Assembly: GCF_001541095.1 (NCBI RefSeq) | Contig: NZ_LMXH01000003.1 | Coordinates: forward strand, 186,001-250,000 | From: Paenibacillus sp. FJAT-26967 | GTDB lineage: Bacteria > Bacillota > Bacilli > Paenibacillales > NBRC-103111 | DNA length: 64,000 nt | Direction: 5' to 3' | Shown: one piece after another, positions 46,741 to 54,418 of the stretch | Layout of the letters: each line of letters starts with the position of its first letter | Position numbering within the stretch: position 1 is the stretch's first letter | Made by a program: the position numbers and the translations under genes | The notes under the pieces: model-generated | What the model was told of the DNA's origin: nothing | The model's database searches: none | Seen by the model: the letters and a program-made list of their open reading frames with translations, nothing else

Positions 46741-47428
46741 ACTAATGAAGCTGGAACTCAAGAAGCACAAATTCGGCAGGTATTGGTACCCGGCGGCCAT
46801 TGCCAATGCGGTGATCCTGGCACTCATCGGCTTTATGCTTGTGGTGCAGCGGACGGAGCAAGATCTGGATTTCATGAAGTCATATTCGGGTGTTTTTGAT
46901 ACCGCAGGAACGATGGTGAAGGCAACTTTCATTATTTTCGCTTCGGTGCTTCTGGCCAGACTCGTCATTGGCGAATACAAGAACAGAACCATTACCCTTA
47001 TGTACACCTATCCGATTAAAAGGAAAAAGGTCTTAACGGCAAAGCTGCTGACTGTAAGTCTCTGGACATTCATGATGATTATCTTGTCACATGTCGTTGT
47101 TATCGGTGTCTTCCTCGCAGCAGATGCAATAATCGGAATTGTAAATGAGCCTTTGTCCGGTGATCTGATCCGGGATTTGGCCGTATCCGTACTGTTCAAA
47201 GCCGTGACAGCCAGCGGGATCTGCCTGATTCCCCTTCTGCTGGGCATGAAGAAGCAGTCTACTCCTGCCACGATTATTTCCGCAGTGATTCTCGTTTCGA
47301 TTACAGATTCCAATAACGGCGGTTATTCCCTGAACGCTTTCATTCTTGCCCCGGTTCTTCTCGCAATCGCCGGGATCGTCACCGCTTACTTCTGTATCCG
47401 TAATGTCGAGAAAGCAGATGTTCTGTAA
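46733..47428 (+). CDS. ABC-2 type permease, BcrB-like
   Basis: This 231-residue membrane protein has six hydrophobic segments. It starts with a charged amphipathic MLKLMKLELKKHK before the first helix, typical of ABC-2 permeases of the bacitracin and lantibiotic class. Other family features are IGEYKNRTITLMYTYPIKRKKVL after helix two (shown as IGEYKNRTIT and YPIKRKKVL) and a polar GMKKQSTP loop. The GTG start overlaps the ATPase gene, with GGGGGTGG upstream. It forms one exporter with that ATPase, probably controlled by the adjacent two-component system. Confidence 0.87.
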   Translation: MLKLMKLELKKHKFGRYWYPAAIANAVILALIGFMLVVQRTEQDLDFMKSYSGVFDTAGTMVKATFIIFASVLLARLVIGEYKNRTITLMYTYPIKRKKVLTAKLLTVSLWTFMMIILSHVVVIGVFLAADAIIGIVNEPLSGDLIRDLAVSVLFKAVTASGICLIPLLLGMKKQSTPATIISAVILVSITDSNNGGYSLNAFILAPVLLAIAGIVTAYFCIRNVEKADVL

Positions 47429-47448
47429 AATATTCCCTGACGCTGCTC

Positions 47449-47478
47449 TTGTACCTTCTGCGAATATTGGTGTATGAT
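47449..47478 (+). promoter_or_regulatory. Promoter of the glycosyltransferase gene
   Basis: TTGTAC (47449-47454) and TATGAT (47473-47478) are separated by 18 bases and lie about 30 bases before the TTG start at 47510. It is a fair SigA-type promoter, so this gene is probably transcribed apart from the ABC genes. Confidence 0.5.
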
Positions 47479-47509
47479 GTCCGAAAAGACGAAGGGTGGC
47501 TGCTGAGGA

Positions 47510-48790
47510 TTGTTTAGTCTGCAAAAAGAGAAACCGGCAATAAGAAATACGCTGTATATTTTAATGGCTCTGGTGCTTATTGTTTCTGTGGCGACTGTGC
47601 TGTTCTACGGGGACCGCTTCCTGCTGGGGACGTATGCTAAATTGAACAACGATGATGTAGGATATATGTATGCTGCGAAGGTTCTATTGGAGGAAGGCAC
47701 ACTCGTCTACAAAAGCTACCCGGATCCGACTCTGTTCATTATGCCTGGTTTGCCGATCATCCTTGCATTCTTCATGCTGATCTTTGGGGATTATGAGACG
47801 ACGGCTGCGGCTTTCCGGCTGTTTCAGTGCGTGTTACAGACTGCGATGATTTATTTTCTTTTCGTGATCGGACGACATTTATTCAATTCCAAGGTTGCAC
47901 TGGCTGCCTGCATAATAGCCGCTATATATTTGCCTAATTACTACACAAGCGGTGTTATTTTATCTGAATCTATCTTTCAGTTCTTATTCTTTCTGATCAT
48001 TTGTATGACTTTGTGGGCATTGAATAAGCCTTCAACAGGCCGCTATATTGTGATCGGGATTTTGATCGCTCTGGCCTGCTATTTTAAACCCCAGATCGTA
48101 CTCTTCCCATTAATTATCGGAATTACCTGGTTAACCCGTAAATATTCCTGGAAAAAGATGATCTTGTACACGATCACAATCGTGATGACCGTCTGTGTCG
48201 TTATGAGCCCCTGGTGGGTGCGGAACTATGTGGACTTCGGCAAGTTTATTCCCTTTACAACTTCCAGCGGGAATCCGATGCTGATGGGAATACTGCCGGG
48301 AGGGATCCCGGCCGAATTTTACAACAAATATCCCGAGTATTCACCTGATGTCTATGATGACTCGACGGAGACAGTGGGCAAAATTATCGGGTTTAATTTC
48401 GAAACCAGGCCTTTTGAAAGCTTCAAATGGTATGCTTTCGATAAAGTTCTCCTCTCTTTCGAACATGATTTTTATTGGATGGATTTATGGGGGATCACTC
48501 AGGAGCCGGCGCGTGTCGGGCACGTCATCCTGACTTTGCTTGGAGCGGCCGGTCTACTGCTTGTCTGGTTCAGGCGCAAGCACGACTTTACTGTCCTGAC
48601 TCTTACACTGCTGTATTTTATCGGTGTTCACATCCCGTTCGTCGCATTCTCCCGCTACATGTATCCGATTATGTTTATACTGACATTAACGGGTGCCTAC
48701 CTGCTTGTGTATCTATTCGAGCTTGGCTCCAATCTGACTTCTTCCAGAAGTAAGAAATCAACAGGAACGGGCATGAAGCTGGGAGGCTGA
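47510..48790 (+). CDS. GT-C-type membrane glycosyltransferase (ArnT/PMT-like)
   Basis: This 426-residue protein has roughly ten to twelve hydrophobic segments. The first extracytoplasmic loop carries NNDDVGYMYAAKVLLEEG, with the acidic pair expected at the active site of GT-C enzymes that use lipid-phosphate sugars. It is followed by the PGLPIILA segment common in dolichyl-phosphate-mannose-type transferases. A conserved-looking MSPWWVRNYVDFGKFIPFTT occurs in the middle. The donor and acceptor are unknown; modification of wall polymers or surface proteins is plausible. The start is TTG 47510, with GAAGGGTGG about ten bases upstream. The C-terminus ends in a short basic tail. Confidence 0.85.
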   Translation: MFSLQKEKPAIRNTLYILMALVLIVSVATVLFYGDRFLLGTYAKLNNDDVGYMYAAKVLLEEGTLVYKSYPDPTLFIMPGLPIILAFFMLIFGDYETTAAAFRLFQCVLQTAMIYFLFVIGRHLFNSKVALAACIIAAIYLPNYYTSGVILSESIFQFLFFLIICMTLWALNKPSTGRYIVIGILIALACYFKPQIVLFPLIIGITWLTRKYSWKKMILYTITIVMTVCVVMSPWWVRNYVDFGKFIPFTTSSGNPMLMGILPGGIPAEFYNKYPEYSPDVYDDSTETVGKIIGFNFETRPFESFKWYAFDKVLLSFEHDFYWMDLWGITQEPARVGHVILTLLGAAGLLLVWFRRKHDFTVLTLTLLYFIGVHIPFVAFSRYMYPIMFILTLTGAYLLVYLFELGSNLTSSRSKKSTGTGMKLGG

Positions 48791-48880
48791 CGGACGAAGG
48801 TTGACTGGACGAAGGTTGACGAACGCAGATCGGCATTTGACCCGGTTTGAAGGTGCAGGCGGAACGTGCGGCTGCACAGC

Positions 48881-48949
48881 AAAAGGACACTTCCTACCCG
48901 GTACTTATTGGCGGCAGCCAGTAAGTGCGGTCCAGGAAATGTCCTTTTT
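48881..48949 (+). terminator. Long-stem terminator after the glycosyltransferase gene
   Basis: AAAAGGACA (48881-48889) pairs with TGTCCTTTT (48940-48948), and TTCCT/AGGAA and the CTTATTG/CAGTAAG region extend the stem inward. A T-run ends it. Just after the glycosyltransferase stop, GGACGAAGGTTGAC also occurs twice (48792-48805 and 48807-48820). Confidence 0.75.
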
Positions 48950-49032
48950 GTTGTACGCTGGTTCATCGCAGATGGGATAGAGCAAGTGATTGCGGAGCAG
49001 GCGAGTGAACTGCAAGTGTTGAAGCCATGTGA

Positions 49033-49288
49033 CTGCAGCACATAAGCCCAGCAGCACACAAGCTCAGCAGCACGTAAGCCCAGCAGCACGTAAGCCCAGC
49101 AGCACACAAGCTCAGCAGCGCACAAGTTCAGCAGCACACAAGCTCAGCAGCGCACAAGTTCAGCAGCACACAAGCTCAGCAGCGCACAAGTTCAGCAGCA
49201 CGTAAGCCCAGCAGCACACAAGCTCAGCAGCGCACAAGTTCAGCAGCACGTAAGCCCAGCAGCACACAAGCTCAGCAGTCTACAAGCC
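49033..49288. repeat. Minisatellite: sixteen contiguous 16-bp units
   Basis: Sixteen units follow each other without spacers. Three main versions occur: CAGCAGCACACAAGCT (A), CAGCAGCACGTAAGCC (B) and CAGCAGCGCACAAGTT (C). The order is B-like, A, B, B, A, C, A, C, A, C, B, A, C, B, A and a diverged last unit. The A-C pairs suggest that 32-base steps were also duplicated. The period is not a multiple of three and no gene reads through it with a ribosome site, so it appears noncoding. It fills most of the 637-base gap between 48791 and 49427. Confidence 0.95.
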
Positions 49289-49298
49289 CGGCATTGCC

Positions 49299-49331
49299 CA
49301 TAGGCCGACAGGTATCGAAAGCCGGCCTATG
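49299..49331. other. Inverted repeat downstream of the 627-aa protein gene
   Basis: CATAGGCCG (49299-49307) and CGGCCTATG (49323-49331) form a stem with a 15-base loop, about 100 bases past the end of the minus-strand operon. No clear T-run accompanies it on either strand, so a terminator role is only possible. Confidence 0.4.
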
Positions 49332-49427
49332 CGCTGCGCGTTCTCCAGCCGGTTTGTGCGGCATATCGCTGCCGATACGGATAGCCGATGACTGCCCACC
49401 AGCGGCATTGGTATTGCATGCAGAATC

Positions 49428-51311
49428 TTACGGCTGCACACCGCTAACTTCCACCGTATAGGCCGGATATCGCTTGTCTCCCTGGGAGATTTCACTCTTG
49501 CCCTTATACTTACCGGTTACGAGGATGGTTTTACCAGGCTTCCAGGTATATTTACCAGTCAGCTGGATGAAGTAGCCTTCATACTCGGCAAGTGCTGTGC
49601 CGCTGCGGACCTGCGAGATCTGGACGGATAGCCGGACGGCTGTGCCCGGCTGCTGCCGGGAGAGTTCCGCTGCGTCGATCTCCTGGTAAGCTCCGGCGGA
49701 GTCCGGCGCCGGTACCTCTTCGCCGCTGTCCGAACTGCCCTGGGAACCGTCTTGACTGCCCCCGGGCTCGCTGCTGCCGTCCGCAGGTTCCTGCGGTTCT
49801 TCGGTGTGATCCGTAAGGGAGCCGGCATCCAGGCTGTACTTGCCTTTGCTGTAGAGGTACAGCACTTCCCTGCCGGCCCCTTCACCGCTCGGATTGCTGA
49901 CGCGAAGGACACCAGGGCTTGCAACCGTGTAGCCGTCCGCTTCCATATCCAGGAGGATATGGAGCTGAGAGCCCTTGGTCTGCTCATAGACGGTGTAGCG
50001 GGCTTTACGTGTACTTGACTCGCTCTCAACCTGTACAACAGGAAGCTTATTCATACCCAGCTCATCCGCGATCCGGATGTTCGTCACGGACAAGCCCTCG
50101 CCGATGTCCGCTTCTGTCCTGGCAAGCGACTGGTCAGACATTAGACGGACGAAGACCAGCTTGCCGCTTTCAGTCAGACCTACTGCCGCATACTCGGCGC
50201 CCCATAGTCCTTTCCCTCCGGCTGTGTGCGTGAATTTGGCATTCTCCACAGCTTTATTCAGGATCAATTCGGGACTCGATGTCATCCATTTGAGTTCAAG
50301 CTCGCGGATCTCTTTGCTGGTATCGCGGTATTCGCCGAGTTTCTTATACAAATCGGCCGCTTCCTGAAATTTACCGGATGAAGCAAGCTGTTCCGCACGG
50401 GCCGTCTGCTTCCGGATTGATGTCTGGATAAAGGTGTTTACTTTGGATGAAGCTCCGGCGATTTCCTTCGTGCCCTGATACAGTTTGGCATAAGTTATGA
50501 ACGTTTCGATGTCTCCTGCATTCAGCAGCTTCGTTAGCGCGCTTTGAATGTAGACCTCCAGCTTGGGAAGTACCCAAGCCGCTTCGAGGCTGCGCTCCGT
50601 ATAGAATTGGCGCAGACGCACGCCTTCCTGGATTACCTCATTGAATGGTTTTTCCTTGAACCAATATTCCAGCCGGGCCGTATCGTATTTCTGGAACAAG
50701 GCATTCAATTCTTTTTTCTTCGTCTTCTCGTCTTTGTACGCGGAGGCCGGGAGCTGAAGCAGGTAGGTGATCGCTTCATCGTTATCGAACGATTGGGCGC
50801 TCATTGCTTCTTGCAGGTTTTTCACCAGCACTTGTCTGGCCTGTGCCAGTGCGGCTGTAAATTGTTCGTCCAATTTGTAAGCGGCGCTCAGCTCGGCAAA
50901 TTTTTGCTTGGCGTTCTCGTCCTGAGTACTGATTTCGGATTTCTTGGCCTGATAGGTGGCGTAGGCCTGAATCAGGCGGCCGAAATCCTGACTTCCTCCC
51001 GCGGTCTGGGACAAGTCCGAAGACAGGGAGTTCATCAGCCGCTTCAGCTCTGTGACCGGACGGAGGGCGGCAAGCGCGGCATCTATCTCCGTTTCCTTGT
51101 AGTCGAAGGAACTTATTCCCTGCGCCCGGGAGTACCAGTCTTCGGCTTCTATATCCCGTCCGGCTGCCTGCTCGGCAGCTGCTTTGCCATAGAAGCTGAC
51201 CTTTTGCCAGACGGCATAGGATTTGTAGCCGGCGAGAAAAATCATGGCCGCTAGGACGAAGGCGGCCGCATTTCTGTAACGTATGGCGCGGCGATACGTA
51301 GAACCTAACAT
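49428..51311 (-). CDS. Membrane-anchored extracytoplasmic protein of unknown function, 627 aa
   Basis: I do not recognise this family. A basic N-terminus (YRRAIRYRN) precedes one membrane helix (about 12-31), so the remainder should be outside. Residues about 35-340 are mostly helical and look like TPR or coiled-coil repeats, for example SGKFQEAADLYKKLGEYRDT. A beta-rich region follows (about 345-490; AKFTHTAGGKGLWGAEYAAV). A Ser/Glu/Gly/Pro-rich linker (about 500-545) leads to a C-terminal OB-fold-like segment (about 555-627; VRLSVQISQVRSG, ITL-type strands, KTILVTGKYKGKSE). It is the last gene of a minus-strand operon, 15 bases after the zinc-ribbon gene. Its divergence from the vWA/tubulin operon suggests a joint role in the envelope. 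Confidence 0.8.
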   Translation of the reverse strand: MLGSTYRRAIRYRNAAAFVLAAMIFLAGYKSYAVWQKVSFYGKAAAEQAAGRDIEAEDWYSRAQGISSFDYKETEIDAALAALRPVTELKRLMNSLSSDLSQTAGGSQDFGRLIQAYATYQAKKSEISTQDENAKQKFAELSAAYKLDEQFTAALAQARQVLVKNLQEAMSAQSFDNDEAITYLLQLPASAYKDEKTKKKELNALFQKYDTARLEYWFKEKPFNEVIQEGVRLRQFYTERSLEAAWVLPKLEVYIQSALTKLLNAGDIETFITYAKLYQGTKEIAGASSKVNTFIQTSIRKQTARAEQLASSGKFQEAADLYKKLGEYRDTSKEIRELELKWMTSSPELILNKAVENAKFTHTAGGKGLWGAEYAAVGLTESGKLVFVRLMSDQSLARTEADIGEGLSVTNIRIADELGMNKLPVVQVESESSTRKARYTVYEQTKGSQLHILLDMEADGYTVASPGVLRVSNPSGEGAGREVLYLYSKGKYSLDAGSLTDHTEEPQEPADGSSEPGGSQDGSQGSSDSGEEVPAPDSAGAYQEIDAAELSRQQPGTAVRLSVQISQVRSGTALAEYEGYFIQLTGKYTWKPGKTILVTGKYKGKSEISQGDKRYPAYTVEVSGVQP

Positions 51312-51326
51312 AGCCTATCGTCCTTT

Positions 51327-52265
51327 CTATATGAAGCCCTGAAATTCAGGGTCAAACTCATATTTACGGCGGGCGGTCTCCTGCGTTTTCTGGTGCAGTT
51401 CAGCAGCGCGGTCAGGATGCTCGCCGAGAAGGCGGCACAGCCTCAAAAGGCGTTCCCGGGGCAGATCTTCCACGAAATCATAGAGGAGTGAGGAATATTC
51501 GAAGACATACTCCTTTACACGCAGAGCGGCGGCAGCCACAAGTGCAAGGGTGGCGCGCCCTTCAATCATCCCGCCGATCTGGATGCGGTGCTTCATGACG
51601 TAATCCAGTGTATCTCGCTTAACCAGCTGCGGGCTGACTTTGCAAATTTCGTTCAAATAGTAAACAAAACTCGGCTCGAATTCGTCAGGAATAAGGGAGC
51701 TGAGTTCCAGCTCCATATCGCTTCGCAGAATGAACCGGTTCAGGCAGAATGCTTTCAGCACCCGGATGTGATTGCCCGTGATCAGGAAGCCGATTTCGCG
51801 GAGCTTCTCATAAGCCTCCTTGAAATTCTCCGATTCAATATCACTCGCGGCATCCTGCACATCGAGCAGCAGACCTTCCCGGATGCCGAAGCTCTCGCGC
51901 TGGAGAAGCTTCCGGAGCGTTACAAGCTGGAGCGTCTGTGAATAACGCCTGCGCAGCAGCACGTACAAGACGATCAGGAGGACGCCGCCGGCAATCGCAG
52001 CTGCCATTTGTTCGAAGGAGCGTGCCAGGAAGTAGGCGGCCAGCGACCCGGCGGCCATGAGCAGCAAATCCCGCTGGAGATTGCGCCTGAGAATGCCCCG
52101 CACAATATCGTGCACGGACAAGAACTTGCGCTGCGAGCCGCACTCGAGGCAGCTTTCATGCCAGAGAACGGAATACGTTCCGCAACGCGAGCACTGTTTT
52201 AATCGTTCATAGGTATGGACGGTCTGAGTTGTGGGCCGAAGCAGTACCGGCATTTTATCGGTCAT
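51327..52265 (-). CDS. Zinc-ribbon membrane protein of unknown function, 312 aa
   Basis: The N-terminal CSRCGTYSVLWHESCLECGS supplies two Cys-x2-Cys pairs (about 25-43), a zinc ribbon. Two adjacent hydrophobic segments follow (about 67-107), forming a membrane hairpin that leaves both ends in the cytosol. The remaining 200 residues are soluble and helical with charged surfaces (SENFKEAYEKLREIGFLITG, LPRERLLRLCRLLGEHPDRA) and resemble a helical repeat adaptor. I cannot assign a function. It overlaps the preceding 48-aa gene by ATGA and lies 15 bases before the 627-aa gene, so the three form one operon. A zinc ribbon also occurs in the GTPase of the divergent operon. Confidence 0.85.
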   Translation of the reverse strand: MTDKMPVLLRPTTQTVHTYERLKQCSRCGTYSVLWHESCLECGSQRKFLSVHDIVRGILRRNLQRDLLLMAAGSLAAYFLARSFEQMAAAIAGGVLLIVLYVLLRRRYSQTLQLVTLRKLLQRESFGIREGLLLDVQDAASDIESENFKEAYEKLREIGFLITGNHIRVLKAFCLNRFILRSDMELELSSLIPDEFEPSFVYYLNEICKVSPQLVKRDTLDYVMKHRIQIGGMIEGRATLALVAAAALRVKEYVFEYSSLLYDFVEDLPRERLLRLCRLLGEHPDRAAELHQKTQETARRKYEFDPEFQGFI

Positions 52266-52408
52266 GGCTTCTCACCGTTGTTAAGGCGGTTCATAAATTC
52301 GAGGTCAATGTCACTGGAAGACAGAGCTTTCCGCTTCGCTGCGGCCCAGGAAATCCACTGGGAGGCGACAAAGATGACCAGAAGGGCAAGTGGGATAAAG
52401 GTCAGCAT
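52262..52408 (-). CDS. Small membrane peptide, 48 aa, first gene of the minus-strand operon
   Basis: Reading the minus strand from ATG 52408 to TGA 52262 gives 48 residues: MLTFIPLALLVIFVASQWIS, one membrane helix, then a charged tail with AAAKRKALSSSDIDLEFMNRL cut here to its key features (basic KRK, acidic DIDLEF). AGGAGA lies six bases before the ATG. The stop overlaps the start of the zinc-ribbon gene (ATGA), the usual sign of translational coupling. These two signals make it a real gene despite its size. The helix probably has its N-terminus outside by the positive-inside rule, which puts the charged tail in the cytosol. Its function is unknown; assembly or regulation of the envelope complex is a guess. 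Confidence 0.78.
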   Translation of the reverse strand: MLTFIPLALLVIFVASQWISWAAAKRKALSSSDIDLEFMNRLNNGEKP

Positions 52409-52619
52409 AAGAGTCTCCTAAACAATATTGTGCGTTACCCGGAATGGCGCCTGGGGTCCGGTCCCCATATAAAGTGGAATTAACTGACTGAAAAAGTTAG
52501 AATGTGAAGTAGATATCCAAATATTCTACCACCTTTTACATTTTACTACAAAGAAGCCGGACGGCGTCCATACACCGGGCTCCGCCGTGCAAACTATAAA
52601 GCTTTGGAGGAAGAAAACC
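52409..52619. promoter_or_regulatory. Divergent promoter region of the vWA/tubulin-like locus
   Basis: This 211-base gap must hold the promoters of both operons. I see GGGG/CCCC arms around TCCGGT (52453-52466) and an AT-rich stretch (52470-52550), but no -35/-10 pair close to consensus in either direction. The plus-strand ribosome site GGAGG is at 52606-52610. Regulation may rely on an alternative sigma factor or an activator. Confidence 0.4.
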
Positions 52620-54383
52620 GTGATGAACGTTAGAAAAATGACCCTTGGGGCCCTGGCCCTGCTTCTCGTGCTGCTGACGATTCCTGTCGCTGCTATAGCC
52701 GCACCGGCAGCTACCGATACGAAGATCGATGCGGTGCTCACGACAGACGTCAGTACTTCTATGAACGAAAGCGACGTCAATAAAGTTAGTTATGAAGCGA
52801 TGAAAATGTTTGTTGATATGGCATCGGTGCAGGGAGATAAGATCGGTGTCGTGGCTTATACCGACCAGATTCTCAGGGAGAAGGCTCTGCTGAAGATAAG
52901 CAGCGCAGAGGACAAACAGAACCTCAAAACCTTCATTGACCAGCTGACCCGGGGGCCTTATACGGATATCGCGGTCGGCCTGGATGAAGCTGTAAAGGTA
53001 CTGGAGTCAGGCTCCGAGAAGGATCATGTCCCGATGATCGTCCTTCTGACAGACGGCAATAACTCACTGAATCCGTCCAAGACCCAAGATCAGTCGGATA
53101 AGGTGCTTAGTGCCGCGATCCAGAAGGCCAAAGACAAGGGTTACCCGGTGTACACCATCGGGCTCAATGCCGACGGCAAGCTCAACAAGGATAAGCTGCA
53201 GAAGATTTCCGATGAAACGGGCGGCAAGCTGTTTGTGACCAGTACAGCGGATAAACTGCCCCAGATTCTGAGCGAGATCTACGCCAGTCATTTGAAGCTT
53301 AGAGTTGTTCCGCTTAACGGATTTACGGCAAACGGACAGTTTCAGGATGTGAAAGTGAATATCCCCAACGGCAGTGTGCTTGAAGCGAATATTTCGATCA
53401 TGTCGTCCCAGCCTGTAGAGGTGAAGCTTATTGATCCGGCAAGCAAGGAGCAGAACATTCCATCGGATAAAATCGTCTATACCTCGTCGAGCGCGTATTC
53501 GCTCATTAAAATTCTGAATCCGGCTCAGGGCGACTGGACGCTCAAAGTCAAAGGCGTTCCGCAGGAAAAGATTGATATTAATCTGGTTTATAATTATGAT
53601 TTGCAGGTTGTCATGGACCCTCTCGCGTCCAAAACATATAAGGCCGGTGATGGAGTCTCCATTAAAGCACATCTGGAATCCGGCGGTCAGAAGGCAGCGG
53701 ACGCAGAGCTGTATAAGGATGCCAAAGCGGCGCTGGTTGTGACCGACACCGATACGAATAAGACGTCGGAGGTTCCTCTTAAGATTTCGGATAAGGGGAT
53801 CGAAGGGGCCTGGAAGGTTGCGGACGCTCATTCTTACGAACTGAAGGTTAAGGTGGAGAACACAAACTTCTCGCGTGAATCTAGGCCGGTGAAGCTGAAT
53901 GCCAAAGGCGGAAGTACGGCGGCTCCGGCTCCGGGCGGCGACCAGGGCAAAGAAGGGACGAATTGGGTCAAAACCGGTTCGTGGATAGCCGGATTGCTTG
54001 TTCTGGTGATTGGAGCGCTGTTCGCACTTGCCTACTGGAAGAAAGCGAACAAAGGATTTTTCGGGCAAGTGGTCCTGGAAATCAAGGACGAGGAGACGGG
54101 AGAGCGCACGAATCCTCAGTACAAGAAGCTGAATGCGTTTAAGGGGAAGGTGCAGCTGCACCAGCTGCTGTCGCTGGCTCCAGAGTTTGCCGAGACCAAA
54201 GGCATTGTATTCAAACCGGGTCCCGGTGATACCCTTGTCATGTATAATCAGTCGGGCTGCACGATAGAGAAGGGCGGCCGGGTCTTTGATGCTTCGCAGG
54301 GCAAGGAAGTCAAGAAGAACGACCGGATCCGGATTACACTTCAGAACGTGAACAAGTCCATATCATTGGAGTATTTAAAATAA
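52620..54383 (+). CDS. Secreted, membrane-anchored von Willebrand factor A protein
   Basis: The start is GTG 52620 (GGAGG nine bases upstream); ATG 52623 is equally in frame. A signal peptide (NVRKMTLGALALLLVLLTIP, cut near AIAAPA) precedes a vWA domain (about 35-225). Its metal site is intact: DVSTS (Asp43), the Thr in GPYTDIAVG and the Asp in VLLTDGNNS. Beta-rich Ig-like segments follow (about 230-440), then a linker and a membrane helix (about 460-482). A C-terminal cytosolic beta domain of about 100 residues (FFGQVVLEIKDEETGE, SGCTIEKGGRVF, NDRIRITLQN) resembles an FHA-like sandwich. It therefore links an outside ligand-binding domain to the cytosol, where the tubulin-like protein encoded 35 bases downstream should be. 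Confidence 0.9.
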   Translation: MMNVRKMTLGALALLLVLLTIPVAAIAAPAATDTKIDAVLTTDVSTSMNESDVNKVSYEAMKMFVDMASVQGDKIGVVAYTDQILREKALLKISSAEDKQNLKTFIDQLTRGPYTDIAVGLDEAVKVLESGSEKDHVPMIVLLTDGNNSLNPSKTQDQSDKVLSAAIQKAKDKGYPVYTIGLNADGKLNKDKLQKISDETGGKLFVTSTADKLPQILSEIYASHLKLRVVPLNGFTANGQFQDVKVNIPNGSVLEANISIMSSQPVEVKLIDPASKEQNIPSDKIVYTSSSAYSLIKILNPAQGDWTLKVKGVPQEKIDINLVYNYDLQVVMDPLASKTYKAGDGVSIKAHLESGGQKAADAELYKDAKAALVVTDTDTNKTSEVPLKISDKGIEGAWKVADAHSYELKVKVENTNFSRESRPVKLNAKGGSTAAPAPGGDQGKEGTNWVKTGSWIAGLLVLVIGALFALAYWKKANKGFFGQVVLEIKDEETGERTNPQYKKLNAFKGKVQLHQLLSLAPEFAETKGIVFKPGPGDTLVMYNQSGCTIEKGGRVFDASQGKEVKKNDRIRITLQNVNKSISLEYLK

Positions 54384-54418
54384 AATTAAAAATATAAGAA
54401 CCATGGGGGGCTTATTCC

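Noticed and set aside
48697-49137. Minus-strand frame reading through the minisatellite
   Set aside because: Its repeated Cys/Ala/Leu pattern only reflects the 16-bp repeat, it overlaps a terminator and the glycosyltransferase end, and it has no ribosome site.
49033-49288. Repeat array as a possible CRISPR
   Set aside because: The 16-bp units touch each other with no spacers, vary among themselves, and no cas gene is nearby.
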